Below, piece by piece: positions 1 to 5,855 of a stretch of DNA of 7,006 nucleotides. The notes under the pieces are model-generated. The model worked only from the letters and a program-made list of their open reading frames with translations, did not search any database and was not told where the DNA came from. The stretch's first letter is position 1, and every line of letters begins with the position of its first letter. This DNA comes from an uncultured Campylobacter sp. (GTDB taxonomy: Bacteria > Campylobacterota > Campylobacteria > Campylobacterales > Campylobacteraceae): NCBI RefSeq assembly GCF_937997595.1, contig NZ_CALKTS010000275.1, forward strand, positions 1 to 7,006. Direction: 5' to 3'. The position numbers were made by a program, and so were the translations under genes.

Positions 1-875
1 ACAAGCGGGTTTTTATTTACGATCTGCACGCGACCCTCGACGCCGCCGAAGTTTGCCAGGGCTTTTGCGATCTTCTCATTCGGCAGCTTGGTTAGAATTT
101 TAACTGCTGCAAACGCCGCGGTAAGATTGTAGAGATTAAACTCGCCGATCAGATCGCTTTGCAGCTGCGCATTATCGCCGTTTGGGGTGCGTACGAGCGC
201 GTCGATGCCGCCCTTTAGCCCGTATCCGCTCACGCCGAAGCTCGCGGGATTTTTGATACCGTAGGTAAGGGCGTTTGTGGGATTAAATTTAATATGTCCG
301 TCGTCGGCGTTTATGAGCTTTGGCGCGTCGTCTGCGAAAAATGAGCTCTTGACCGCGGCATATTCTTGCATGCTGCCATGATAATCGAGATGATCTTGAC
401 TTAAATTCGTAAAAATTTTAAGCGCAAAATTTAGCCCTTCTATGCGGTTTTGCGCGATTGCGTGCGAGCTAACCTCCATGACGAAGTACTCGCAGCCCTG
501 TTTGCTAGCTTCGTAAAGATAGCTCATCGTCTTAAAAACCGAGCTCGTCGTAAGCCCCTTTTCGTCGATCCTGCGCTCATTTATAAAGGCGCCGCGCGTG
601 CCGCTTAGACCGCAGCTAAAGCCTAGATCCAGCAGCGTCGAATAGATCGCCGCCGCGGTCGTGGTCTTGCCGTTCGTGCCGGTGATGCCAATGATTTTGA
701 TGCGCGGATCGATATTCAAAAGCTCCTTCGCCCGCGCGATAGAGATGATCTGCGCGCCTTTTTGCGCCGCTTCGGCTTGGAATTTAGCGTTCGCGCTCGT
801 GTGCATAAAAAAGCAGCCCGCCTCGCACTCGGCGGAGTTGTCGGTGATAAAGCTATTTTCGAGTCGTATTTTCAT
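1..875 (-). CDS. murE: UDP-N-acetylmuramyl-tripeptide synthetase MurE, 3' part missing
   Basis: Cytoplasmic Mur ligase that adds the third stem-peptide residue (normally meso-diaminopimelate in Gram-negatives) to UDP-MurNAc-L-Ala-D-Glu, using ATP. The gene runs off the left edge; 291 codons are visible, against a usual length of about 430-500. The ATP-binding loop GTNGKTT lies at residues 66-72, MEVSSHAIAQNR at 133-144, TNLSQDHLDYHG at 156-167, the expected carbamylated lysine is K176, and GEFNLYN follows further on. The N-terminal domain is short, which I believe is normal in this phylum. The C-terminal domain that selects the third amino acid is outside the window, so diaminopimelate specificity is inferred from lineage. 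The ATG at 873-875 overlaps the upstream gene by 23 bases and has no Shine-Dalgarno sequence, only an A-rich leader, which suggests translational coupling. A palindrome sits about 20 bases upstream of it. Confidence 0.96.
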   Translation of the reverse strand, partial: MKIRLENSFITDNSAECEAGCFFMHTSANAKFQAEAAQKGAQIISIARAKELLNIDPRIKIIGITGTNGKTTTAAAIYSTLLDLGFSCGLSGTRGAFINERRIDEKGLTTSSVFKTMSYLYEASKQGCEYFVMEVSSHAIAQNRIEGLNFALKIFTNLSQDHLDYHGSMQEYAAVKSSFFADDAPKLINADDGHIKFNPTNALTYGIKNPASFGVSGYGLKGGIDALVRTPNGDNAQLQSDLIGEFNLYNLTAAFAAVKILTKLPNEKIAKALANFGGVEGRVQIVNKNPL

Positions 876-1401
876 GATTTTTGATTTTTTGCATTAGCGC
901 TTCGAAGCGCTCATCGCCTGCGTACGCAGCAGCCGAGCTCTCGACGTAATTAAGCCCCATTTCGTAGTAGCCGTTTTCTATCAAATTTTCTAAAAATTCT
1001 ATCATCTCGGTTTTGTCCGAAATGGCGATTTTGGAGGAAAAAATGATCGATTCAAAGGCGTCTTTAAAGCCTTTTTGGCCTACCGCGCGCATAAAATCGG
1101 CATAAGCGATGACTGCAATTTCGTCCTCGGCACCGGGCTCGGAAGCTGCTTCATTCGCGATCTTTTCGTTAATGGAGTTTAAAATTTTAAAAAGCTCCGC
1201 GGTTTGAGTTTTGGGGCTGAGGTTGTAAAAATCAAAGAGCATAAGTGCCTCTTCGCGGTCTGCCAGCGCAGTCTGGCAAAGTTCTAGCAAAAATAGAATT
1301 TCCTCCTCGCCGCTTTTTTCGTAGGCGAGCGAAAAATACAGCTTCGCAAGCTCAAATTCTCCGCGCGAAAAGGCTTTTAGCCCCAGCTTTTTATAATTCA
1401 A
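853..1401 (-). CDS. TPR-like helical protein of unknown function, between NifU-domain gene and murE
   Basis: A 182-residue protein with no signal peptide or membrane segment, so probably cytoplasmic. It is acidic and reads as helical throughout. Residues 6-28 (LGLKAFSRGEFELAKLYFSL and following) resemble one tetratricopeptide helix pair, with small and aromatic residues at the usual places; a second possible pair lies near the C-terminus (ENGYYEMGLNYVESSAAAY). I see no catalytic motif. Repeats of this kind usually bind proteins, but no partner can be named. The start is TTG at 1399-1401, overlapping the end of the NifU-domain gene by 11 bases, with a weak GAAGAG-type ribosome site; the start is the least certain part. 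The stop lies inside murE. From memory, C. jejuni has an uncharacterised gene in the same position between its nifU-like gene and murE, so the arrangement seems conserved. Confidence refers to the gene being real, not to a function. Confidence 0.85.
   Translation of the reverse strand: MNYKKLGLKAFSRGEFELAKLYFSLAYEKSGEEEILFLLELCQTALADREEALMLFDFYNLSPKTQTAELFKILNSINEKIANEAASEPGAEDEIAVIAYADFMRAVGQKGFKDAFESIIFSSKIAISDKTEMIEFLENLIENGYYEMGLNYVESSAAAYAGDERFEALMQKIKNHENTTRK
896..911. repeat. 16-bp perfect palindrome upstream of murE
   Basis: AGCGCTTCGAAGCGCT reads the same on both strands. As RNA it can fold to a 6-bp stem (AGCGCU) with a UCGA loop. It lies inside the last codons of the TPR-like gene (R-F-E-A-L), 20 bases upstream of the murE ATG, and is followed by an A-rich unstructured stretch. 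Confidence 0.6.
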
Positions 1402-1657
1402 ACTCTTCGCCTTCGGGGATGTTTACGACGCTAAGCTCGGGGTGAATATCCATGCGAAGCTGGCGCTCGACGCCGTATTTTAGGGTCTGTGCACTTGCGG
1501 CGCAGCCGTGGCAATGCCCGGTAAGGCGGACATAGACGACGCCGTTTTTTATGCCTAAAAGCTTCATGTCGCCGCCGTCGTTTTGAAGCATTGGACGGAT
1601 TAGCTCCAAGCTGCCTTGTACCGGAGCTAGAAGCTCTTCATCGCTAAATGGTATCAT
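1391..1657 (-). CDS. Small NifU C-terminal-domain protein (Fe-S cluster carrier/scaffold)
   Basis: An 88-residue protein made of a single NifU C-terminal (Nfu-type) domain. IRPMLQNDGGDMKLL (residues 20-34) is the family signature, and GHCHGCAAS (47-55) carries the two cysteines, C49 and C52, in the CxxC spacing that holds a [4Fe-4S] cluster between two subunits. The IscU-like N-terminal half of full NifU is absent, as in stand-alone Nfu proteins, so transfer of clusters to target enzymes is likelier than primary assembly; that role is inferred from the family. The ATG at 1655-1657 is preceded by a good AAGGA ribosome site, and a TATAAT promoter lies 27 bases upstream. It is the first gene of a unit with the TPR-like gene and murE. 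I leave the symbol blank because nfu and nifU are both used. Confidence 0.93.
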   Translation of the reverse strand: MIPFSDEELLAPVQGSLELIRPMLQNDGGDMKLLGIKNGVVYVRLTGHCHGCAASAQTLKYGVERQLRMDIHPELSVVNIPEGEEFEL

Positions 1658-1684
1658 TAAAATTCCTTGTTTTGGGTTTGGCGA

Positions 1685-1690
1685 ATTATA
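1685..1690 (-). promoter_or_regulatory. -10 box of the NifU-domain/TPR-like/murE operon
   Basis: On the minus strand this reads TATAAT within CTTTTGGATATAATTCG. The T-rich tract followed by GG just upstream is typical of Campylobacter sigma-70 promoters, which often lack a -35 box. The spacing gives a short leader of about 20 bases before the AAGGA site. A 6-bp inverted repeat (1699-1718) covers the -35 area. Confidence 0.7.
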
Positions 1691-2164
1691 TCCAAAAGCG
1701 ATAAAAAAAGGCTTATCGGGGATGAAATTTAATCTGAAATTTTGCGCTAGGAGCGTGGATTTTGCGTTATGGATCGTAAAGAATTTATGCGGCGCGGACG
1801 GCTGGGACTACAATTTTAAATTTTATTGATCTGGAGAAGGGCAAAGTTTGTGAATCATCCGGTTTGTGTATATTTAAATTTATACTATTTGCGCTATAAA
1901 TTTGGGATGAAATTTCAGCTGAGCCAATGGTCAAATTTGAGATGAAATTTTGCTTGAGCGGGAGAGGATTTAAGGCGATTTTGTCTAAATTTATTGATAT
2001 AAACGCCGATACGATTAAATTTTTATAAAACAATCCTGCTTTTAATCGCAAATTTTGCAACTACGAAAGTCTGGGCGGTGGATATTATTTTAAAGCTCGT
2101 AGATGAAATTTACGCTATGTTTATATCGATTGCGGCTGTGAAATTTTAGCGCAGGCGCGTGCAA
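1691..2164. other. AT-rich gap with no convincing gene; possible gene debris
   Basis: This stretch separates the NifU operon promoter from the stop of the YkuD-family gene. It contains four copies of GATGAAATTT (1721, 1906, 1941, 2102) in one orientation and many other AAATTT motifs. A 91-codon minus-strand frame (1785-2060) begins with TTG, has no ribosome site and gives a low-complexity product, so I do not call it a gene. On the plus strand, the frame running from about 1778 to 2028 is interrupted once by a TAA near 1898 and otherwise reads with fairly protein-like composition, for example SGRGFKAILSKFIDINADTI. This could be the remains of a decayed gene or just AT-rich spacer. I see no strong terminator, tRNA or mobile-element end in it. 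Confidence 0.5.
1699..1718. repeat. Inverted repeat CGATAA-N8-TTATCG over the -35 area
   Basis: On the plus strand, CGATAA at 1699-1704 is repeated inverted as TTATCG at 1713-1718 around an A-rich 8-base spacer. It is centred roughly 30 bases upstream of the expected transcription start of the NifU-domain operon, where a repressor or activator could bind. The arms are short and may be chance; I cannot name a regulator. Confidence 0.35.
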
Positions 2165-2725
2165 TCACGGCAAAATTTCTATCGGCGTGCCGATTTTTAC
2201 GTGCTCGAAAAGCTCGTCCATATCGTCATTGACGAGCGCTATGCAGCCCTCCGTCCAGTCGCCGAACGCCGCGATACTCTGCCCTAGGTAGCTAAATTTG
2301 TTCGGTAGCCCGTGGATTTTGATATCGCCGCCTGCGCTCTTGCCGAGGGATTTTGCGTGCGCTACATCGGCTTTGTTCGGATAGGAGATCCCTAAATTTA
2401 GATGATACGCCGAGTTTGGATTTTTGCCGTTTATGGTGTAGTTGCCCTCCGGGGTTTTGCCGTCGCCTTGAACCTCTTTATGTCCTTCAGGCTCGCGTCC
2501 GAGGGCGATTTTGTAGCTTTTCGCGATGCCTTTTGAGGTCAAAATTTCAAGAATTCGTTTGGATTTATAGACGCGAATTTTAGAGATTTGCTCGCCGTCC
2601 AATGCCTGCTTTAGCGGAATTTCGGAGTTGATCGTTTCGATATTTTTATAGCTAAGATAATTGTCCAATGCCCACGCTAGGCCCGCAGCGACGATAACAA
2701 GCGGAAGTAAAATTTTAAATTTCAT
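2165..2725 (-). CDS. YkuD-family L,D-transpeptidase, membrane-anchored
   Basis: A 186-residue protein with an N-terminal hydrophobic anchor or uncleaved signal (residues 5-20, ILLPLVIVAAGLAWAL), which places the catalytic domain in the periplasm. The YkuD domain covers roughly 48-186: GDGKTPEGNYTI (87-98), the conserved histidine in IHGLP (H138), and GDWTEGCIALVND (155-167) with catalytic cysteine C161. The H-to-C spacing and the DWTxGCIA form match the ErfK/YbiS-like branch. Such enzymes make 3-3 crosslinks, attach proteins to peptidoglycan, or, in the H. pylori Csd6 / C. jejuni Pgp2 group, trim tetrapeptides as carboxypeptidases; this protein is much shorter than those, and its exact reaction cannot be told from sequence. 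The ATG at 2723-2725 has no Shine-Dalgarno sequence and lies 5 bases after a strong hairpin that follows rplQ, so expression probably depends on read-through or an unseen signal. Confidence 0.93.
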   Translation of the reverse strand: MKFKILLPLVIVAAGLAWALDNYLSYKNIETINSEIPLKQALDGEQISKIRVYKSKRILEILTSKGIAKSYKIALGREPEGHKEVQGDGKTPEGNYTINGKNPNSAYHLNLGISYPNKADVAHAKSLGKSAGGDIKIHGLPNKFSYLGQSIAAFGDWTEGCIALVNDDMDELFEHVKIGTPIEILP

Positions 2726-2730
2726 AGAAG

Positions 2731-2756
2731 AAATTTCGGGAGTGATCCCGAAATTT
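2731..2756 (-). terminator. Perfect 11-bp hairpin after rplQ, likely terminator or attenuator
   Basis: On the minus strand, AAATTTCGGGA and TCCCGAAATTT pair perfectly around a TCAC loop. The first arm uses the last base of the rplQ stop codon, and the second arm is followed by CTTCT and then the ATG of the YkuD-family gene. The position fits an intrinsic terminator for the ribosomal operon, but the U-tract is short and broken by C, so partial read-through is plausible. The symmetric A/T ends could also let it act on the plus strand. Confidence 0.7.
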
Positions 2757-3112
2757 TATTTGCTGATTAGCTCGATATAAGCCATCTCTGCGGCGTCGCC
2801 CTTGCGGAGGCGGGTTTTGATGATGCGAGTGTAGCCGCCGTTTACGCCTGCGTATTTTGAAGCGATCTCGGTGACTAGTTTATTTGTCGCAGCCTTATCT
2901 TGAAGCACCGCGAAAACAAATTTATGCGCTTCGCTGTCGCCCTTGCGCGCGCGAGTGATCAGCTTCTCGGCATAACTTCTTAGCTCTTTTGCCTTAGGAA
3001 GCGTAGTTTCGATCTTGCCGCTAGTAACTAAAGCGATGGTTAAATTTTTAAGCAGGGCGGCACGGTGAGACGAAGTACGCCCTAGCTTCCTATATCCGTG
3101 ATTATGTCTCAT
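2756..3112 (-). CDS. rplQ: 50S ribosomal protein L17
   Basis: Large-subunit protein L17, 118 residues and full length for the family. It begins MRHNHGYRKLGRTSSHRAAL, the conserved L17 N-terminus, and contains the LTSGKIETTL-like segment as VTSGKIETTLPKAKELR (29-45) and the C-terminal GGYTRIIKTRLRKGDAAEMA. The ATG directly abuts the rpoA stop (TAAATG), with its AAGGA ribosome site inside the end of rpoA, so the two genes are very probably translationally coupled. It is the last ribosomal gene of the operon, as in the alpha operons of most bacteria, and is followed at once by the hairpin at 2731-2756. Confidence 0.98.
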   Translation of the reverse strand: MRHNHGYRKLGRTSSHRAALLKNLTIALVTSGKIETTLPKAKELRSYAEKLITRARKGDSEAHKFVFAVLQDKAATNKLVTEIASKYAGVNGGYTRIIKTRLRKGDAAEMAYIELISK

Positions 3113-4138
3113 TTATTGTCCTTCATTCTTTTGTCTTTGAGCCTTCAGCTCATCAAGCTTGCGTTTTAGCTGCTCTTTTTTATCACCGAGCTCTTGGTTG
3201 CCGATAGGATAACCGATCTCCTCCATAACGGCCTTGATCTCCTCGAGCGATTTTTTACCTAAATTTTTAAGGTCTTTAAGCTCGCTCTCCTCCATAATCG
3301 CTAGCTCGCCGATAAATCTAATATCCGCGCGATCCAGGCAGTTGAAGCTTCGTGCGCTTAAGCTTAGATTGCTAACGCTCTCGAAAAGCTTTGCAAACTC
3401 GGAATTTGCAGGGATCGCTCTACCAAAAGTATCTGCAGCGCTGATATTTACGATGCCTTTGAAAACCGCCAGCTGCTGATACATCGCCTCAAGCGCGTTT
3501 TTAAACGCGTCTATCGCGCTGATCTGACCGTCGGTAGTGATCGTAAAGACCACCTTTTCGTAGTCGGGATTATCCTCTACAAATACGTTTTCGATATCGT
3601 AAACAGCCTTGGTTACCGGGGTAAAAAACGCATCCAACGCGATAAAATCGGCGTCTAAATTTTCTCTGATCTCTTCGCTTGGGACGTAGCCGATGCCCTT
3701 TTCGATGATGAGCGTAAATTTAAGATCGACATCCTCGTTTATCGTAGCTAGATAAGCGCTTGGATTTACGATCTCTACGGCGTCGTTGTTTAGGTTGCTG
3801 CCGTAAATTTCTTTAGGTCCTTTGAAGCTGTATTCTACGACCTCGCGTAGGGAATCGCCCTTGATTTTAAACCTTAAGCCCTTTAAATTTATGATAAAAG
3901 CCGCCATATCCTCGAGCATGCCGCGCATACTGTCGAATTCGTGGCTTACGCCTTCGATTTTAACCGCAGTCGGCGCAAAACCGACCGTGCTCGTATAAAG
4001 TAGCCTTCGTAAAGGATGAGCTAGAGTGACGGCATATCCTGTTTCAAAGGGATATGCTATGATTTTAGCAACATTTTCGCTGACATTCTCAACCTTTATT
4101 TCAGTTGGCATATGAGCTGATGTTGTGATTTTTCTCAT
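3113..4138 (-). CDS. rpoA: DNA-directed RNA polymerase subunit alpha
   Basis: Alpha subunit of RNA polymerase, 341 residues. The N-terminal domain (about 1-235) dimerises and nucleates assembly; GYAVTLAHPLRRLL and the VKIEGVSHEFDSMRGMLED stretch are its core motifs. After a linker, the C-terminal domain has LSARSFNCLDRADI and NLGKKSLEEIKAVMEEIGYP, keeping the residues equivalent to E. coli R265, N268, C269, K298, S299 and E302 that contact UP-element DNA. A charged tail of about 28 residues (rich in K, E, Q) follows the C-terminal domain. The chosen ATG (4136-4138) has an AGGTG-type ribosome site in the 11-base gap after rpsD and gives the MRKITTSAHMPTEI start I associate with Campylobacter alpha subunits. 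No frameshift or missing motif is visible. Confidence 0.99.
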   Translation of the reverse strand: MRKITTSAHMPTEIKVENVSENVAKIIAYPFETGYAVTLAHPLRRLLYTSTVGFAPTAVKIEGVSHEFDSMRGMLEDMAAFIINLKGLRFKIKGDSLREVVEYSFKGPKEIYGSNLNNDAVEIVNPSAYLATINEDVDLKFTLIIEKGIGYVPSEEIRENLDADFIALDAFFTPVTKAVYDIENVFVEDNPDYEKVVFTITTDGQISAIDAFKNALEAMYQQLAVFKGIVNISAADTFGRAIPANSEFAKLFESVSNLSLSARSFNCLDRADIRFIGELAIMEESELKDLKNLGKKSLEEIKAVMEEIGYPIGNQELGDKKEQLKRKLDELKAQRQKNEGQ

Positions 4139-4149
4139 ATTAGCACCTA

Positions 4150-4776
4150 CTATTTCGAGTAAAGCTCTACGATAAATCTTTCCTCTACAGGAATAACAAC
4201 TTCTTCTCTCTCCGGAACTCTAGAAAAAATTCCGTATCTTTTCTCTTTTTCTACGTCTACCCACGCTACGATGCCAGTTTGTGCAGTAAGATCCAATGCT
4301 CTTGAAATTTGCGGGTTATTTTTGCTTTTTTCGATCACTTCGATCTTTTGTCCTGCGCGGACGCTGTATGAAGGGATATCGACGCGCTTGCCGTCTACTA
4401 AAATGTGTCCGTGCGTAACGAGTTGGCGCGCGAAGCGTCTAGTCGTGGCAAATCCCATGCGGTAAACGACGTTATCTAGCCTCTGCTCTAAAAGCTGAAC
4501 CAAGATCGCTCCGGTGTTACCCTCTCTGCGAGCCGCTTCTGCAAATAGTCTGCGGAACTGCTTCTCGCTTACGCCGTACATAAATTTAGCCTTTTGTTTC
4601 TCGCGAAGCTGTGAGCCGTATTCGCTTAGTTTGGCGCGTCTTTGTCCGTGCTGACCCGGAGCGTAAGGGCGTTTTAAAAGCGCGCTCTTGCCCGCAAGCC
4701 TTCTTTCGCCTTTCATAAATAGATCGACGCCGAGCCTTCTTTCTAATTTTTCAACCGGTCCTGTATATCTAGCCAT
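4150..4776 (-). CDS. rpsD: 30S ribosomal protein S4
   Basis: Primary 16S rRNA-binding protein of the small subunit, 208 residues, full length. The N-terminal region (MARYTGPVEKLERRLGVDLF) contains no cysteine, so this is the zinc-free form of S4. The S4 RNA-binding fold lies at about 98-160 (QRLDNVVYRMGFATTRRFAR onward to DGKRVDIPSYSVRAGQKIEV). In E. coli, S4 also represses its own operon by binding a leader RNA pseudoknot; whether that holds here is unknown. A strong AAGGAGA site lies 6-8 bases before the ATG, in the 18-base gap after rpsK. Confidence 0.99.
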   Translation of the reverse strand: MARYTGPVEKLERRLGVDLFMKGERRLAGKSALLKRPYAPGQHGQRRAKLSEYGSQLREKQKAKFMYGVSEKQFRRLFAEAARREGNTGAILVQLLEQRLDNVVYRMGFATTRRFARQLVTHGHILVDGKRVDIPSYSVRAGQKIEVIEKSKNNPQISRALDLTAQTGIVAWVDVEKEKRYGIFSRVPEREEVVIPVEERFIVELYSK

Positions 4777-4794
4777 AAATTTCTCCTTTTATAA

Positions 4795-5187
4795 TTACAC
4801 GCGACGTCGTTTAGGCGGTCTGCAACCGTTGTGCGCAAGAGGAGTGATATCTTTGAAATACGTAACTTTAATCCCTTCTACGCTGCCTACGCTTTTAACG
4901 GCGGTTTCGCGTCCGCTTCCCGGACCCTGAACCTTGACGCCTACCTCTTTGATGCCGTGCTCTTTGGCTTTGTTTAGCGCGTCCTCGACGGCTTGCTGCG
5001 CCGCATAAGGAGTGGATTTTTTGCTGCCTTTAAAATTTAAAGCGCCCGCACTGCTCCACGCGATCGCGTTGCCCATCTCGTCCGTTACGGTAATCATAGT
5101 GTTGTTAAACGTAGCGGAGATGTAAACTATGCCTTTGGCGATATTTTTTCTGACGGTTTTTTTCTTAACTACTTTTTTTTGTGCCAT
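4795..5187 (-). CDS. rpsK: 30S ribosomal protein S11
   Basis: Small-subunit platform protein S11, 130 residues, full length. IVYISATFNNTMITVTDEMG (about 21-40), AWSSAGALNFKGSKKSTPYA and the C-terminal DITPLAHNGCRPPKRRRV are near-invariant family segments. It has the usual lysine-rich N-terminal tail. The AAGGA ribosome site overlaps the rpsM stop codon, 10 bases upstream, so translation is probably linked to rpsM. The second to fourth codons contain a run of eight A on the coding strand, a possible but unremarkable slippage site. Confidence 0.99.
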   Translation of the reverse strand: MAQKKVVKKKTVRKNIAKGIVYISATFNNTMITVTDEMGNAIAWSSAGALNFKGSKKSTPYAAQQAVEDALNKAKEHGIKEVGVKVQGPGSGRETAVKSVGSVEGIKVTYFKDITPLAHNGCRPPKRRRV

Positions 5188-5197
5188 ATCTCAATCC

Positions 5198-5566
5198 TTA
5201 TTTAGCTGCCGCGCCGACGGTTTTGCGTTTGCCTTTTCTGGTTCTAGCGTTCGTTTTTGTTTTTTGACCGCGAACCGGAAGGCCTTTTCTGTGTCTTAGG
5301 CCGCGATAGCCGCCCAAGTCCATAAGCGCTTTTATATCCATAGCCACTTGTTTGCGAAGATCGCCTTCGACCATATAGTGCTCTTGGATCTCTTTTCTGA
5401 TAGCGGCGGCTTCATCTTCGCTCAGATCGGCGACTCTTTTATCGTAAGAAATTCCTGCCGCATCGAGAATTTTTCTCGACGTAAATAAACCTATACCGTA
5501 GATATAAGTTAGTCCGTATTCAATCCTTTTTTTCTTTGGTAGATCTACACCTGCGATACGAGCCAT
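5198..5566 (-). CDS. rpsM: 30S ribosomal protein S13
   Basis: Small-subunit head protein S13, which contacts the P-site tRNA and the 50S subunit through its basic tail. It has 122 residues, full length. MARIAGVDLPKKKRIEYGLT at the start, the helix-two-turn-helix YIYGIGLFTSRKIL, and GGYRGLRHRKGLPVRGQKTK followed by the basic TNARTRKGKRKT tail are diagnostic. The ATG lies 3 bases after... rpmJ ends just upstream (3-base gap), and the AAGGA ribosome site is inside the end of rpmJ. Confidence 0.99.
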   Translation of the reverse strand: MARIAGVDLPKKKRIEYGLTYIYGIGLFTSRKILDAAGISYDKRVADLSEDEAAAIRKEIQEHYMVEGDLRKQVAMDIKALMDLGGYRGLRHRKGLPVRGQKTKTNARTRKGKRKTVGAAAK

Positions 5567-5569
5567 AAC

Positions 5570-5683
5570 TTATCCTTGTCTTTGTTTATGTTTTGGATTT
5601 TCACAAATAACGTGAACAACACCTTTGCGTTTGACAATTTTGCATTTGTCGCACATTTTCTTAACGGATGGACGAACTTTCAT
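5570..5683 (-). CDS. rpmJ: 50S ribosomal protein L36
   Basis: Smallest large-subunit protein, 37 residues, full length. I translated it by hand; it starts MKVRPSVKKMCDKCKIVKRK and ends ENPKHKQRQG. Cysteines C11, C14 and C27 with H32 form the CxxC-x12-C-x4-H zinc ribbon, so this is the zinc-containing form. The ATG (5681-5683) has a strong AGGAGAG ribosome site. It is the first gene after the 172-base gap behind infA, and only 3 bases separate its stop from rpsM, so it opens the tightly packed part of the operon. Confidence 0.97.
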   Translation of the reverse strand: MKVRPSVKKMCDKCKIVKRKGVVHVICENPKHKQRQG

Positions 5684-5855
5684 TCCACTCTCCTAAAATT
5701 TTCTCCACTTTAAATGCAAACTGCACCTAGGTTTAATGAAATTTCAAAAGCGAAAGTATCAAACCAACTGTTTTCAAAATAGTGGGGATTTTGAAAACAC
5801 TTCTTCCTACAGTTTAGTCGCAAAATCGCGAGTATATCTAAATTTAACTTTATCC
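5684..5855 (-). promoter_or_regulatory. Leader/spacer between infA and rpmJ with hairpin
   Basis: A 172-base gap in an operon whose other spacers (rpmJ to rplQ) are 0-18 bases. It holds a perfect hairpin (5770-5798), a weak 4-bp one (5818-5831), and two AGTGGA copies near the rpmJ ribosome site (minus strand, 5704-5709 and 5684-5689). I see no convincing open frame and no clear -10 box, so it may be an untranslated regulatory leader, a processing site, or contain a weak promoter. Confidence 0.45.
5770..5798 (-). repeat. Perfect 11-bp inverted repeat, hairpin between infA and rpmJ
   Basis: On the minus strand, GTTTTCAAAAT and ATTTTGAAAAC pair perfectly around the loop CCCCACT. The stem is A/T-rich and is not followed by a U-tract on the minus strand, so it is a poor match to a simple terminator. 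It could be an attenuator, an RNase processing site or a protein-binding leader element. Confidence 0.7.

Noticed and set aside
661..897. 78-codon plus-strand open frame inside murE
   Set aside because: It is antisense to the conserved murE N-terminal and ATP-binding region; a shadow of murE codon use.
1785..2060. 91-codon minus-strand open frame in the gap behind the YkuD-family gene
   Set aside because: It starts with TTG, has no ribosome site or promoter, and its product is low-complexity (rich in I, L, N, S, K) with no recognisable motif. AT-rich DNA with palindromic AAATTT motifs readily leaves such frames open.
2140..2164. Possible terminator after the YkuD-family gene (GCGC-rich stretch)
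   Set aside because: GCGCCTGCGC leaves only a two-base loop and there is no U-tract after it, so I could not support a terminator.
5157..5180. Runs of seven and eight T (A on the coding strand) at the start of rpsK as a phase-variation tract
   Set aside because: Campylobacter phase variation normally uses long G/C tracts in surface genes; these short A runs encode the normal lysine-rich tail of an essential ribosomal protein.
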